Positions 1 through 7,423 of a stretch of 47,163 bases of DNA are shown piece after piece. The notes beneath the pieces are model-generated. The model was not told the DNA's origin. It was given only the letters and a program-made list of their open reading frames with translations, and did no database searches. The stretch covers positions 1 to 47,163 of the forward strand of contig JAFQZS010000038.1 in NCBI GenBank assembly GCA_017405765.1, read 5' to 3'. The stretch's first letter is position 1. Each line of letters starts with the position of its first letter. The translations under genes and the position numbers were made by a program. The DNA comes from Clostridia bacterium. GTDB taxonomy: Bacteria > Bacillota > Clostridia > Oscillospirales > RGIG577.

Positions 1-132
1 AGAGACTTAGGCGACATGACTGATGATGAATTATCCCGATTTGTTGCACTGATAAACCTAAGACCACGCAAATGCCTTAATTGGTCAACTCCCTATGAGG
101 TCTTTTCAGACCAACTGTTGCACTTGACTTGA
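1..132 (+). pseudogene. IS30-family transposase, C-terminal 43 codons (5' end outside window)
   Basis: Frame 1 is open from the first base to TGA at 130-132. It reads as the typical end of an IS30-family DDE transposase: a segment with INLRPRKCLNW, then STPYEVF, then a terminal LLHLT. This RPRKCL..W.TPYE.F ending is diagnostic for the family. Only the C-terminus is visible, so I cannot say whether the element is complete to the left. The stop codon lies inside the presumed terminal inverted repeat, as is usual for IS30 elements. Confidence 0.85.
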
Positions 133-136
133 CAAC
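115..136 (+). mobile_element. Presumed right terminal inverted repeat of the IS30-family element
   Basis: The bases TGTTGCACTTGACTTGACAA at about 117-136 match the form of many IS30-family right ends, where the transposase stop codon overlaps the repeat. The left repeat is outside the window, so the exact boundary is inferred. Unique chromosomal sequence starts at about 137, within the first codons of the next gene. Confidence 0.6.
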
Positions 137-560
137 CCGCAAAATAAAAGCATTCACGTTCGCGCTCGCTTTGGCGGTCGCGTTTTCGCTCCTCCTTTGC
201 GGCTGCGCGGACAATTCGCAAAAAGACGAAAAAAACGGCAGCGAGCCCGCAGCGCAGGAAAGCCCGCTCGAGCAGTACAGAACAGATTACGTCGGCGACA
301 ACTCGAGCGTTGCGAATATCGCCGGACTTACGGAGTATCCCGAAGGATACGCATACGACCATATTGCGATACAGTCGGACGAGGAGCCATACGGTCTTAC
401 CGTTTATCTGAAAGCCGAAGAGGGAACGGCTGCCGAAGCGGTTGATTTTGAGGGCTGTGCCGAGACTGCGTTCGGCCTTATAGGCAATCTTTCGCTTATA
501 GATTACGTAAACGCAGACACGGACGAGACTATAGCGTCGTTCGAGCGCAGCGAGCAGTGA
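129..560 (+). CDS. DUF4825 lipoprotein, start region rebuilt by IS30 insertion
   Basis: This is a predicted secreted lipoprotein of 143 residues. It has a basic n-region (RKIK), a hydrophobic core (AFTFALALAVAFSLLL) and a lipobox ending LLCGC at about residues 23-27. From about residue 49 comes a DUF4825-like domain, with YVGDNSSVANIAGL and the DEEPYGLTVYL segment. DUF4825 also occurs at the C-terminus of BlaR1/MecR1-type sensors; its function is unknown. The only in-frame start before the signal peptide is TTG at 129. It lies inside the IS end, overlaps the transposase stop and has no ribosome-binding site. The native promoter, ribosome-binding site and start were therefore probably displaced by the insertion, and expression is doubtful. 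A terminator follows at 575-608. Confidence 0.7.
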   Translation: MTTRKIKAFTFALALAVAFSLLLCGCADNSQKDEKNGSEPAAQESPLEQYRTDYVGDNSSVANIAGLTEYPEGYAYDHIAIQSDEEPYGLTVYLKAEEGTAAEAVDFEGCAETAFGLIGNLSLIDYVNADTDETIASFERSEQ

Positions 561-574
561 CGCCGTATTATTTG

Positions 575-608
575 AAAAAAATCTCCATGTGATCATGGAG
601 ATTTTTTA
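575..608 (+). terminator. Rho-independent terminator after the DUF4825 lipoprotein
   Basis: Stem ATCTCCATG (581-589) pairs perfectly with CATGGAGAT (594-602) across a 4-nt loop. It is flanked by A6 upstream and T6 downstream, so it could act in both directions. Confidence 0.9.
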
Positions 609-738
609 TATCTGCCGAAAAAATACATGAAAAACCTTTAGAATATGATTTCGGCTTTCATCGGTCTTGCGAATAAAGGCAATTGAGGCCGGTATATCTG
701 ATTTTTACCGCACAAAAAACTAATAAAATTCCCTTTGC

Positions 739-781
739 GTTCACAAAATGTTCACAGAAAGCGTATATACTGTTTCCATAA
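739..781 (+). promoter_or_regulatory. Candidate promoter/operator with tandem GTTCACA repeats
   Basis: GTTCACA occurs at 739-745 and again at 750-756, exactly 11 bp apart (one helical turn). A plausible -10 TATACT follows at 776-781. The -35 is weak, so an activator or repressor site is possible. The call rests on spacing alone. Confidence 0.35.
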
Positions 782-808
782 TTACTCGTTTTATAAATGG
801 AGGAAAAA

Positions 809-1915
809 ATGAACAAAAAGCTAAAAATACTCAGTGCAGTTTTGGCCGCAGGCGTATTTGCAGGTCTTTTCGCAGGATGCCAAAGCAGCGGCAATGAAAA
901 AGTATTTAATGACGACGGAACAATAAACTACAGTGCCGGTTTAAATGAAGACGGCACCTTTAAGGGTGTTAAAGCGCTCGATTACGTAACGCTTCCCGAA
1001 GATTATGCGTCCATACAAGTGGCGCCGGAGGAGTATGAGGTAAGCGACGACGTAATTGACTACAACATAGAATACTTGATGAACAACTACACCGAAGACG
1101 TTGAAATACTTGACCGTGCCGTGGCCGACGGCGATATCATAAATATCGACTATACGGGATATATCGACGGCGAGGCCTTTGATAACGGCGCTGCGACCGA
1201 TCAGCGCATAACGATCGGCGTAGATTCGTTTATCCCCGGCTTCTTGGAGCAGATAATCGGTCATAAGCCCGGCGAGGAATTTGACATAAACGTGACCTTC
1301 CCGGAGGAATATCCGAATGACCCCACAAAGGCGGGCGTTGACGCCGTCTTTACGATAAAGATAAATTCCATTATCGAGGAAACGACCCCCGAGCTCACAG
1401 ACGACTTTGTTCGTATAAATTTTGCAAATTACGGCTGGACTTCTGTTGACGATATGCGCACTAAAATGAAGGCCGATATGGAAAAGACGAACATTTCGTC
1501 CTATATAAACGATTACCTCATGAAGAACAGCACCGTTTCCGAGGTCCCCGAGTCGCTTCTTGATTATCAGGGCGATATGATGGCGGCATATTATAAGACT
1601 ACGGCGGAAGGCTACGGCATGGAATTTGAAGAATTCTTATCATCCTATTTGGACGCCGCAAGCATCGACGAATTAAAGGAGAAGCAGGCCGATACCATAA
1701 AAGAACAGGCCGAATACAACTTGATAATACAGGCCGTAGCCGAAAAGGACGGCATCGTGGCTACCGACGAAGCAGTGAGCAGCTACTTTGAGGAATACAC
1801 CATGACAACGAATTATCAGGAACTTGAAGACACCTACGGAAAACCGTATATAAAAATGGCTGTTTTAAATGAGCTTGTGCTAAATCACCTGGCAGATTCG
1901 GCAGTACGAGGATAA
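809..1915 (+). CDS. Exported trigger-factor-like FKBP peptidyl-prolyl isomerase lipoprotein
   Basis: This is a lipoprotein of 368 residues: MNKKLK n-region, hydrophobic stretch, lipobox AGC at about residues 22-24. The first 100 residues resemble the segment that precedes the FKBP domain in trigger factor. An FKBP domain follows, with DGDIINIDYTGYIDGEAFD, then FIPGFLEQIIGHKPGEEF, then VTFPEEYPND. The C-terminal half is helical and acidic, like the trigger-factor chaperone arm. It probably folds secreted proteins outside the membrane. The longer start at 797 is rejected, because its ATG overlaps the ribosome-binding site GGAGG (799-803) that serves the ATG at 809. The gene stands alone, with its own terminator. 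Confidence 0.85.
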   Translation: MNKKLKILSAVLAAGVFAGLFAGCQSSGNEKVFNDDGTINYSAGLNEDGTFKGVKALDYVTLPEDYASIQVAPEEYEVSDDVIDYNIEYLMNNYTEDVEILDRAVADGDIINIDYTGYIDGEAFDNGAATDQRITIGVDSFIPGFLEQIIGHKPGEEFDINVTFPEEYPNDPTKAGVDAVFTIKINSIIEETTPELTDDFVRINFANYGWTSVDDMRTKMKADMEKTNISSYINDYLMKNSTVSEVPESLLDYQGDMMAAYYKTTAEGYGMEFEEFLSSYLDAASIDELKEKQADTIKEQAEYNLIIQAVAEKDGIVATDEAVSSYFEEYTMTTNYQELEDTYGKPYIKMAVLNELVLNHLADSAVRG

Positions 1916-1920
1916 ATATC

Positions 1921-1955
1921 AAAAGACTTCCGCACACCAAGCGGAAGTCTTTTTT
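1921..1955 (+). terminator. Terminator of the FKBP lipoprotein gene
   Basis: AAAAGACTTCCGC (1921-1933) pairs perfectly with GCGGAAGTCTTTT after a 7-nt loop and is followed by a T tract. It starts six bases after the stop codon. Confidence 0.93.
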
Positions 1956-2322
1956 CGTCATACCGTGCGTGTGCGCGCCCGCCTGCGCGGCGAACCGTAT
2001 TATTGAGGCCGTGCCTTAAAGAATCGCCGTCATCGCGGTCAACGCGAACGCATAAGATCCTTTTGCGCAAGAGCCTAAAAAAGATATGATAATCTTAAAG
2101 CATACAAAAAGGCTGTCCGTATCGGACGGCCTTTAGTGTATAAAAAGGCACTCTTTTGATACGTCGGCTAAACGATCCAAAAAAGGAGAAGGGAATACGT
2201 CTAACGATTCTCGTCGGAGTGACCATAATACGCCGCAGGGTGTCTTTCGTATAGAGAATACCCGCCAAAAAGCGAGCTTTTTGGCGGGTATAATAAACAC
2301 TTATAAAGACGCATCGTCTATT
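1956..2322. other. Gene-free stretch with two orphan hairpins
   Basis: No supported gene lies here. At 2106-2133 there is an 11-bp hairpin (AAGGCTGTCCG/CGGACGGCCTT, one G-T pair, 3-nt loop) with an A5 run on the plus side, so it is a terminator for the minus strand. At 2258-2291 there is a perfect 16-bp inverted repeat (ATACCCGCCAAAAAGC and its complement, centre GA) without a T tract. The first hairpin resembles the hppA terminator at 2323-2353. Between the two terminators about 190 nt could hold a small RNA or a decayed gene; I recognise neither. Confidence 0.5.
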
Positions 2323-2353
2323 AAAAAAGGCTGCCCTTAGCGGACAGCCTTTT
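2323..2353 (-). terminator. Terminator of hppA
   Basis: On the minus strand, GGCTGTCC pairs with GGGCAGCC (one mismatch-like G-T position) and is followed by T6. It starts 15 bases after the hppA stop. Confidence 0.88.
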
Positions 2354-2367
2354 AATATTACCGTATC

Positions 2368-4461
2368 TTACTTTATAAGCGAGCAGTTGATAACAACGCT
2401 TGCGAATACTATGGAAACGATCGAAAGAAGCTTTATAAGAATGTTGATGGACGGGCCGGAGGTGTCCTTGAAGGGGTCGCCTACGGTATCGCCGACTACT
2501 GCAGCCTTGTGGTTGTCGCTGCCCTTGCCGCCGAATGCGCCAGACTCTATGTACTTCTTCGCATTGTCCCACGCGCCGCCTGCGTTCGCCATCATGATAG
2601 CGAGCACGAAGCCTGCAGCCGTTGCGCCGCCGAGCATACCAACAACGCCGTTTACGCCGAATACTATGCCGACAACTATCGGTACTGCTATACCTAAGAT
2701 AGCGGGAGCTACCATTTCCTTCTGTGCGCTCTTGGTGCACAGGTCAACGCAGGTGTGATAGTCAGCCTCTGCGGTGCCTTCCATAAGACCTGCGATCTCT
2801 CTGAACTGACGGCGTACCTCAACAACTATAGACTGAGCTGCGCGTCCAACGGATTCCATCGTCATAGCGGCGAAGATGAACGGAAGCATCGCGCCGATGA
2901 GCACGCCCACGAGTACGGGCGGATTGGTGAGCTGGAGGTTCAGCACATAATCGGGGCTTATTGCCTGTACCTGGTCTATGTAGGAAACGAGCAGTGCAAG
3001 TGCGGTAAGAGCTGCGGAACCGATAGCGAAGCCCTTACCGGTAGCTGCGGTGGTGTTGCCGAGCGAGTCGAGAGCGTCGGTTCTCTTTCTTACTTCCTCG
3101 CCAAGACCGGTCATCTCTGCGATACCGCCTGCATTATCGGCAACGGGGCCGTAAGCGTCGGTAGCGAGCGTGATGCCGAGCGTGGAGAGCATTGCAACTG
3201 CCGAAAGAGCTATGCCGAAAAGTCCGAGCGCATAGCTGTGTATGCCGCCGGAGAGATAGAAGCTTGCCATAATGGAAGCTACTACGATAACTACCGGAAT
3301 AACGGTCGAACGCATACCGAGCGCGAGACCGCCGATGATGATCGTAGCGGAACCGGTTTCAGACGTGCCTGCAAGCTTCTGAGTAGGCTTGTAAGCGTCT
3401 GCCGTATAATACTCGGTGAAGTAACCGATGAGTATACCTGCCAAAAGACCGGAGATAACAGCGCCGAATACGCCGATGTGCTCCATGCCGAGAAGACCGC
3501 GTACTACGAAGAACGACGCTACTGCAACGAGTACGGCCGCAATATATGTACCGCGGCGGAGAGCCGATAAAAGCGCCTTCTGATCTGCGTCTTCCTTAGT
3601 CTTAACAAAGAACGAACCAATGACTGATGCGAATACGCCGATAGCTACGATAGCCATCGTTGCCGCTATGCCTTCAAAGCCGAGACCTGCCGTAACTGCC
3701 AACGCGCAGGCCGAAACTCTCGCGCCTACGTTGGACTCGTAAAGGTCTGCGCCCATACCTGCAACGTCGCCTACGTTGTCGCCTACGTTGTCGGCGATAA
3801 CTGCCGGGTTGCGCGGGTCATCCTCGGGGATGCCTGCCTCTACCTTACCTACGAGGTCAGCGCCGACGTCAGCAGCCTTCGTGAAGATACCGCCGCCTAC
3901 GCGCGCGAACAGCGCCATCGTGGACGCGCCCATACCGAACGTAAGCATCTGCATGGTGATCTGCGCTGCCTGCTCGGGAGCGGGAAGACCTGCGTAAACA
4001 GCCTTTAATATGAAATACCAGATGGAAAAGTCAACAAGGCCGAGACCTACTACGACGAAGCCCATAACGGAGCCTGCCGAGAAAGCCACGCGAAGACCTT
4101 TGTTAAGGCTTTCCTTAGCCGCCCATGCCGTGCGGGCATTTGCGGAAGTAGCTATCTTCATTCCGAAGAAGCCGGCCAGAGCGGAGAAGATACCGCCCGT
4201 TAAGAAGGCAACCGGAGTAAAGAAGCTGAGCTGATGCAAGAATGCGAGTATCAGCAATACTACAAAGACAACGATGAACACCTTTGCGACGGTTATGTAC
4301 TGACGCTTTAAGTATGCCATCGCGCCCTTTCTTATGGAGCCTGCGATCTTTGCCATCTGCTCGGTACCCTCGGAGTTCTTGAGTACGCTCTTAGCCATTA
4401 CTACGGCAAAAATCAGGGCTACCACTGCACCTATGGGTGCAAGAAGCGTGAAATCGAACAT
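2368..4461 (-). CDS. hppA: Membrane-bound K+-stimulated pyrophosphatase (ion-pumping)
   Basis: This integral membrane pyrophosphatase of 697 residues couples PPi hydrolysis to H+ or Na+ export. Family signatures are intact: the PPi/Mg site DVGADLVGK, then IADNVGDNVGDVAGMGADLYES, and near the C-terminus the third acidic/lysine cluster (DNAKKYIESG, KGSDNHKAAVVGDTVGDPFKDT). The GNTTAATGKGFAIGSAAL segment has Ala where K+-independent enzymes have Lys, so it is predicted K+-dependent. Whether it pumps H+, Na+ or both cannot be decided by eye. Sixteen or so hydrophobic segments are expected for the family. The ATG at 4461 follows AAGGAGGGG. The gene is monocistronic, with its own promoter and terminator. 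In anaerobes this enzyme recovers energy from biosynthetic PPi. Confidence 0.96.
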   Translation of the reverse strand: MFDFTLLAPIGAVVALIFAVVMAKSVLKNSEGTEQMAKIAGSIRKGAMAYLKRQYITVAKVFIVVFVVLLILAFLHQLSFFTPVAFLTGGIFSALAGFFGMKIATSANARTAWAAKESLNKGLRVAFSAGSVMGFVVVGLGLVDFSIWYFILKAVYAGLPAPEQAAQITMQMLTFGMGASTMALFARVGGGIFTKAADVGADLVGKVEAGIPEDDPRNPAVIADNVGDNVGDVAGMGADLYESNVGARVSACALAVTAGLGFEGIAATMAIVAIGVFASVIGSFFVKTKEDADQKALLSALRRGTYIAAVLVAVASFFVVRGLLGMEHIGVFGAVISGLLAGILIGYFTEYYTADAYKPTQKLAGTSETGSATIIIGGLALGMRSTVIPVVIVVASIMASFYLSGGIHSYALGLFGIALSAVAMLSTLGITLATDAYGPVADNAGGIAEMTGLGEEVRKRTDALDSLGNTTAATGKGFAIGSAALTALALLVSYIDQVQAISPDYVLNLQLTNPPVLVGVLIGAMLPFIFAAMTMESVGRAAQSIVVEVRRQFREIAGLMEGTAEADYHTCVDLCTKSAQKEMVAPAILGIAVPIVVGIVFGVNGVVGMLGGATAAGFVLAIMMANAGGAWDNAKKYIESGAFGGKGSDNHKAAVVGDTVGDPFKDTSGPSINILIKLLSIVSIVFASVVINCSLIK

Positions 4462-4495
4462 ATTATTGATGCCCCTCCTTAATTTTATCTTTCAT

Positions 4496-4523
4496 ATTAT
4501 AGCACCGAAAAATACATTTTCAA
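4496..4523 (-). promoter_or_regulatory. Sigma-A-type promoter of hppA
   Basis: On the minus strand, TTGAAA (4523-4518) and TATAAT (4501-4496) are separated by 16 bp, about 35 bp upstream of the hppA start. Confidence 0.7.
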
Positions 4524-4768
4524 GAAAATTTACACTCTCTCAATACATTTTGTAGGGGTTAATAAAATATAATATGTAGGCTCTGAATTTTTTAGTCGTT
4601 TTTGCCTGTCGGCGCCGTGCATAAATGCTGATATAATCTAGTTTTCTTTCGTTTTTTGCCCGCTGCCTCTTATTGCGGTTTTTTGGTGCATCTTCGCTCT
4701 TTTTTACGGGCGCGGACGGGCACAGGGCAAATACCACATAATATTTTTCTGAAAATTAAGCTTTCTTA
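4524..4768. other. Divergent intergenic stretch between hppA and the GldA-like gene
   Basis: Nothing was recognised here beyond the promoters at either edge. It is AT-rich with a GC-rich patch at 4605-4730 and no convincing ORF, hairpin or repeat. Confidence 0.5.
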
Positions 4769-4797
4769 TTGATTATTACCAAAACGGGTTGTATAAT
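4769..4797 (+). promoter_or_regulatory. Sigma-A-type promoter of the GldA-like gene
   Basis: TTGATT (4769-4774) and a perfect TATAAT (4792-4797) are spaced by 17 bp, 54 bp before the start codon. Confidence 0.8.
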
Positions 4798-4850
4798 AAT
4801 ATAAAAGCAAACGAACCATACAAAACCATATTACAAGGAGGAACAACATT

Positions 4851-6047
4851 ATGGCTTATTTTGAATACAGAACGAACGCGAGCTACATTCAGGGCGAGGG
4901 CGCGCTTTTAGAGCTCAAAAAGTACGCTTTCCATCTCGGCTCGAGATTTCTTATCGCTATGGCATGCGGTCCCGTTAAGGATCAGGTTCTTGCAAAAGTA
5001 AAGAAGAGCTTTGACGAGCCTATGATCAACAATGTAAACAAAAAGAACCTTCGCGCAGGTATGTCGGCACTACTGGCGACCCAGTACGATGCAATGGACA
5101 AAAAGATCGAATACGCCATAGTTGACATTGACGGACAACAGGTTACCGAAGATAACATCGAGGCTTTAACCGGCGCTGCGCGCAAATTCAACGCAGACTG
5201 CATCATCGGTATCGGCGGCGGCAAGGCGCTCGATATGGTTCGCGGCGTATTCCACAGGATCGGCCGTCCCATCAAGGTAGTTCTCTGCCCGACCATCGTT
5301 GCTACGAACGCTCCCGCAAGCACCATCGCCGTAATTTACAACGACGAAGACAAGACTGTAGGCGCATGGTATATGCCGTATCATCCGGAGCTGGTACTCG
5401 TTGATACCGAGCAGACCATTCAGGCTCCTCCGATAACGCTGGCAGCCGCTATGGCCGATATGATAGGTACGACTTACGAAGGCATCCAGACGATAAAGGA
5501 CAAGAACGTTGAAAAGGATATAATCACTCCCGCATGGGCTTTGAGCCAGTGCGTTTTCGACACCTTCTACAAGTACGGCGCAAAGGCAATGCTTTCGGCT
5601 AAGACGCACATCCCGTCGAACGCTTACGATTCCGTAATCAACCTTATCGCGCATACGAGCGGTCCGCTTTCGATAGCCGTTGCCGTACATTATCCGCACC
5701 TTATCGACGACGTTATCATCCAGTTCCCGCAGTGCACGAGAATGCTGCACGGTCTTTTAGTAGGCGCGGGCGTTGTTCCGTATCTCTTCTGGGCAAACGC
5801 TCCGATGGAGGAAATAAATCAGTACATTGATTTTGCGGACGATGTAGGCATCCCGCTTACGTTCAAGGATCTGGGCATCACCGAGGCCGAAATAAAGAAC
5901 GACCTCTTAAAGAATTGCGAAGTAGTTGCAAACGGCATGACCGCAAAGCTTACCACTTTAAAGGATACTCTTACCGCAAAGATGCTCGCAGACAGCATGA
6001 TAATTGCCGACGCTTATATAACCGATTACAGAGCAAAGAATGCGTAA
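4851..6047 (+). CDS. Glycerol-dehydrogenase-like iron/zinc-dependent alcohol dehydrogenase
   Basis: This soluble NAD-dependent dehydrogenase of 398 residues belongs to the GldA branch of the iron-containing ADH superfamily; GldA is usually about 365. The nucleotide motif IGIGGGKALD and the segment PTIVATNAPAS align with GldA. The three metal ligands appear conserved: Asp in AAMADMIGTT, His in AVAVHYPH and His in RMLHGLLVGAG. GldA has Asp in its TDAP motif, where it contacts glycerol; here it is Asn, so the substrate may not be glycerol. The ATG at 4851 follows AAGGAGG. The gene is monocistronic with a strong promoter. No dihydroxyacetone kinase or glycerol transporter is adjacent, so the pathway is unknown. 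Confidence 0.85.
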   Translation: MAYFEYRTNASYIQGEGALLELKKYAFHLGSRFLIAMACGPVKDQVLAKVKKSFDEPMINNVNKKNLRAGMSALLATQYDAMDKKIEYAIVDIDGQQVTEDNIEALTGAARKFNADCIIGIGGGKALDMVRGVFHRIGRPIKVVLCPTIVATNAPASTIAVIYNDEDKTVGAWYMPYHPELVLVDTEQTIQAPPITLAAAMADMIGTTYEGIQTIKDKNVEKDIITPAWALSQCVFDTFYKYGAKAMLSAKTHIPSNAYDSVINLIAHTSGPLSIAVAVHYPHLIDDVIIQFPQCTRMLHGLLVGAGVVPYLFWANAPMEEINQYIDFADDVGIPLTFKDLGITEAEIKNDLLKNCEVVANGMTAKLTTLKDTLTAKMLADSMIIADAYITDYRAKNA

Positions 6048-6087
6048 GCTTCAAACGTTCCGCTGCGTGAAAATTTCGCAAAAATGC

Positions 6088-6116
6088 TTGACCGCACACA
6101 ATATATAGTTTATAAT
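6088..6116 (+). promoter_or_regulatory. Strong sigma-A-type promoter of the NrdD-tail-like gene
   Basis: TTGACC (6088-6093) and TATAAT (6111-6116) are separated by 17 bp. The ATG lies 28 bp downstream, after GAGGAGGT. Confidence 0.85.
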
Positions 6117-6144
6117 TAAGCATATTGCGAGGAGGTAATACAAT

Positions 6145-6429
6145 ATGTATGATAGAGATATAATAAATCCGGATAATCTTGACGCCAAGTTCATCATGGA
6201 CGAGATACTGAACGCCGAAAAGGAGCAGGGTCTTGAGGCGAGAGGACTTTATATTTCGAGAGCCGAATTTCACGACAACGGCGACGGCACGTGCACCGAA
6301 AAGTTCAAGACGGCGGCGGTGCCGTTTGAGAGGATAAGGCGCATCACAGGTTATCTCGTGGGCGACATGACACGCTGGAACGACGCGAAACTCGCGGAGG
6401 AGCGTGACCGCGTGAAGCATACCATGTAA
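6145..6429 (+). CDS. Stand-alone protein resembling the glycyl-radical C-terminus of anaerobic ribonucleotide reductase
   Basis: This is a 94-residue protein. Residues about 60-92 (PFERIRRITGYLVG, RWNDAKLAEERDRVKH) resemble the C-terminus of NrdD, where the Gly of R..GYL carries the catalytic radical. The first 50 residues are acidic and mixed (MYDRDIINPDNLDAKFIMDE), with no recognised domain. The zinc-binding cysteine pairs that precede the glycyl loop in NrdD are absent; the only Cys is in DGTCTEK. No catalytic barrel is present, so it cannot reduce nucleotides alone. By analogy with GrcA/YfiD it could be a spare radical domain, but that is inference. It has its own strong promoter, ribosome-binding site and terminator, so it looks like a real, well-expressed gene. 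Confidence 0.75.
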   Translation: MYDRDIINPDNLDAKFIMDEILNAEKEQGLEARGLYISRAEFHDNGDGTCTEKFKTAAVPFERIRRITGYLVGDMTRWNDAKLAEERDRVKHTM

Positions 6430-6437
6430 ACGAATAC

Positions 6438-6475
6438 GATCCCCGAAGGCAAAAGCCTTCGGGGATCTTCGTTTT
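6438..6475 (+). terminator. Terminator of the NrdD-tail-like gene
   Basis: GATCCCCGAAGGC (6438-6450) pairs perfectly with GCCTTCGGGGATC after an AAAA loop and is followed by TTCGTTTT. Confidence 0.88.
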
Positions 6476-6579
6476 GATTACCATAAGGCAGGCGATCAAA
6501 AGCATAAAAACGCAGTTATTAAAAAACGCCGCGCCTCGTGTGAGAGGCACGGCATATAATATCCGACGTGAGGCATTGC

Positions 6580-7419
6580 TTATTTTTCGCCTGTTTTTTT
6601 AAAAACATGTATATTGAACGCCGCCGTCACCCAAAGGCTTTCTTTTTCGGCAAGCCGCTCCCGTCCCGTGCGCGGCGTTTTCCAATAATAAGGCGTCATT
6701 TTAAACAGATCCGCTATGTCTTCGCGCGACGAAAGCATAAAGCGCGTCTTTACCGGTACGATGCTTTCGTATAAAAAGCCCTCATACGGCGTTTCCTTTT
6801 CTTCATTTTCGTAAGGCTTGTCGTAAAGTATCTCTTTCAGCTCGAACAGATGCTCGCGCCCCGGAACTACATATATAAAAATTCCGCCGGGCTTTAAAAC
6901 GCGCCGAAACTCCTCCAGCGCAAGCGGGGAAAAGCAGTTTATGAGAATATCGGCACACTCGTCATTCACGGGCATTCTATACGATGAGGCCACGGCAAAC
7001 TCTATATCGGGCGCGCGCTTCGAGGCGTACTTCAAGATAAATTTGGAAATATCAAAGCCGACGATGCGCGCCGCATTGTTTTGCTCTTTAAGCGCGGCGC
7101 AAACGGATGACGTATAATAGCCCTCGCCGCATCCGGCGTCGATTATCACGGCGCGCGGCGGCGCGTGATAAATAACAAGGCGCTCCATCTTATGCGCAAG
7201 CGGTGCGTAATATCCGCCCGAGAGGAATCTGTGACGCGCGCTTGCCATCTGTTTATCATCTCCGGGAAAGCGTGAATTCTTGTCGCCCGCGGTAAGAAGG
7301 TTTACATAACCATGGGAGGATATGTCGAAGCTGTGACCTTTTTCGCATACGTAGGTTTTTTGTGTTTTTATAAGCGGCCGCGCACATACAGGGCAGCGAA
7401 GCAGACCTTTATCATTCAT
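6580..7419 (-). CDS. rlmA: 23S rRNA (guanine-N1)-methyltransferase, RlmA family
   Basis: This is a SAM-dependent methyltransferase of 279 residues. It opens with a zinc-ribbon, CPVCARPL then YVCEKGHSFD, followed by the family segment SSHGYVNLL. The Rossmann SAM site IIDAGCGEGYYTS comes at about residue 100, and NCFSPLALEEFRRVLKPGG follows. RlmA enzymes methylate G745 or G748 in helix 35 of 23S rRNA; which one applies cannot be told. I chose ATG at 7419 (MNDKG) over TTG at 7440. The TTG start would overlap the M16 gene by 17 bp and has no ribosome-binding site, while AAAAGGCA lies about 10 nt before the ATG. It follows the M16 peptidase gene directly and is probably co-transcribed with it. Confidence 0.9.
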   Translation of the reverse strand: MNDKGLLRCPVCARPLIKTQKTYVCEKGHSFDISSHGYVNLLTAGDKNSRFPGDDKQMASARHRFLSGGYYAPLAHKMERLVIYHAPPRAVIIDAGCGEGYYTSSVCAALKEQNNAARIVGFDISKFILKYASKRAPDIEFAVASSYRMPVNDECADILINCFSPLALEEFRRVLKPGGIFIYVVPGREHLFELKEILYDKPYENEEKETPYEGFLYESIVPVKTRFMLSSREDIADLFKMTPYYWKTPRTGRERLAEKESLWVTAAFNIHVFKKTGEK

Positions 7420-7423
7420 TGGC

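Noticed and set aside
2201..2314. 37-codon minus-strand ORF between the two orphan terminators
   Set aside because: No ribosome-binding site, in-frame stops follow soon, and the 16-bp inverted repeat lies inside it. It could be a gene remnant, but I cannot support it as coding.
2755..3570. 271-codon plus-strand frame inside hppA
   Set aside because: It is antisense to conserved HppA sequence; its translation has no recognisable domain and arises from codon bias.
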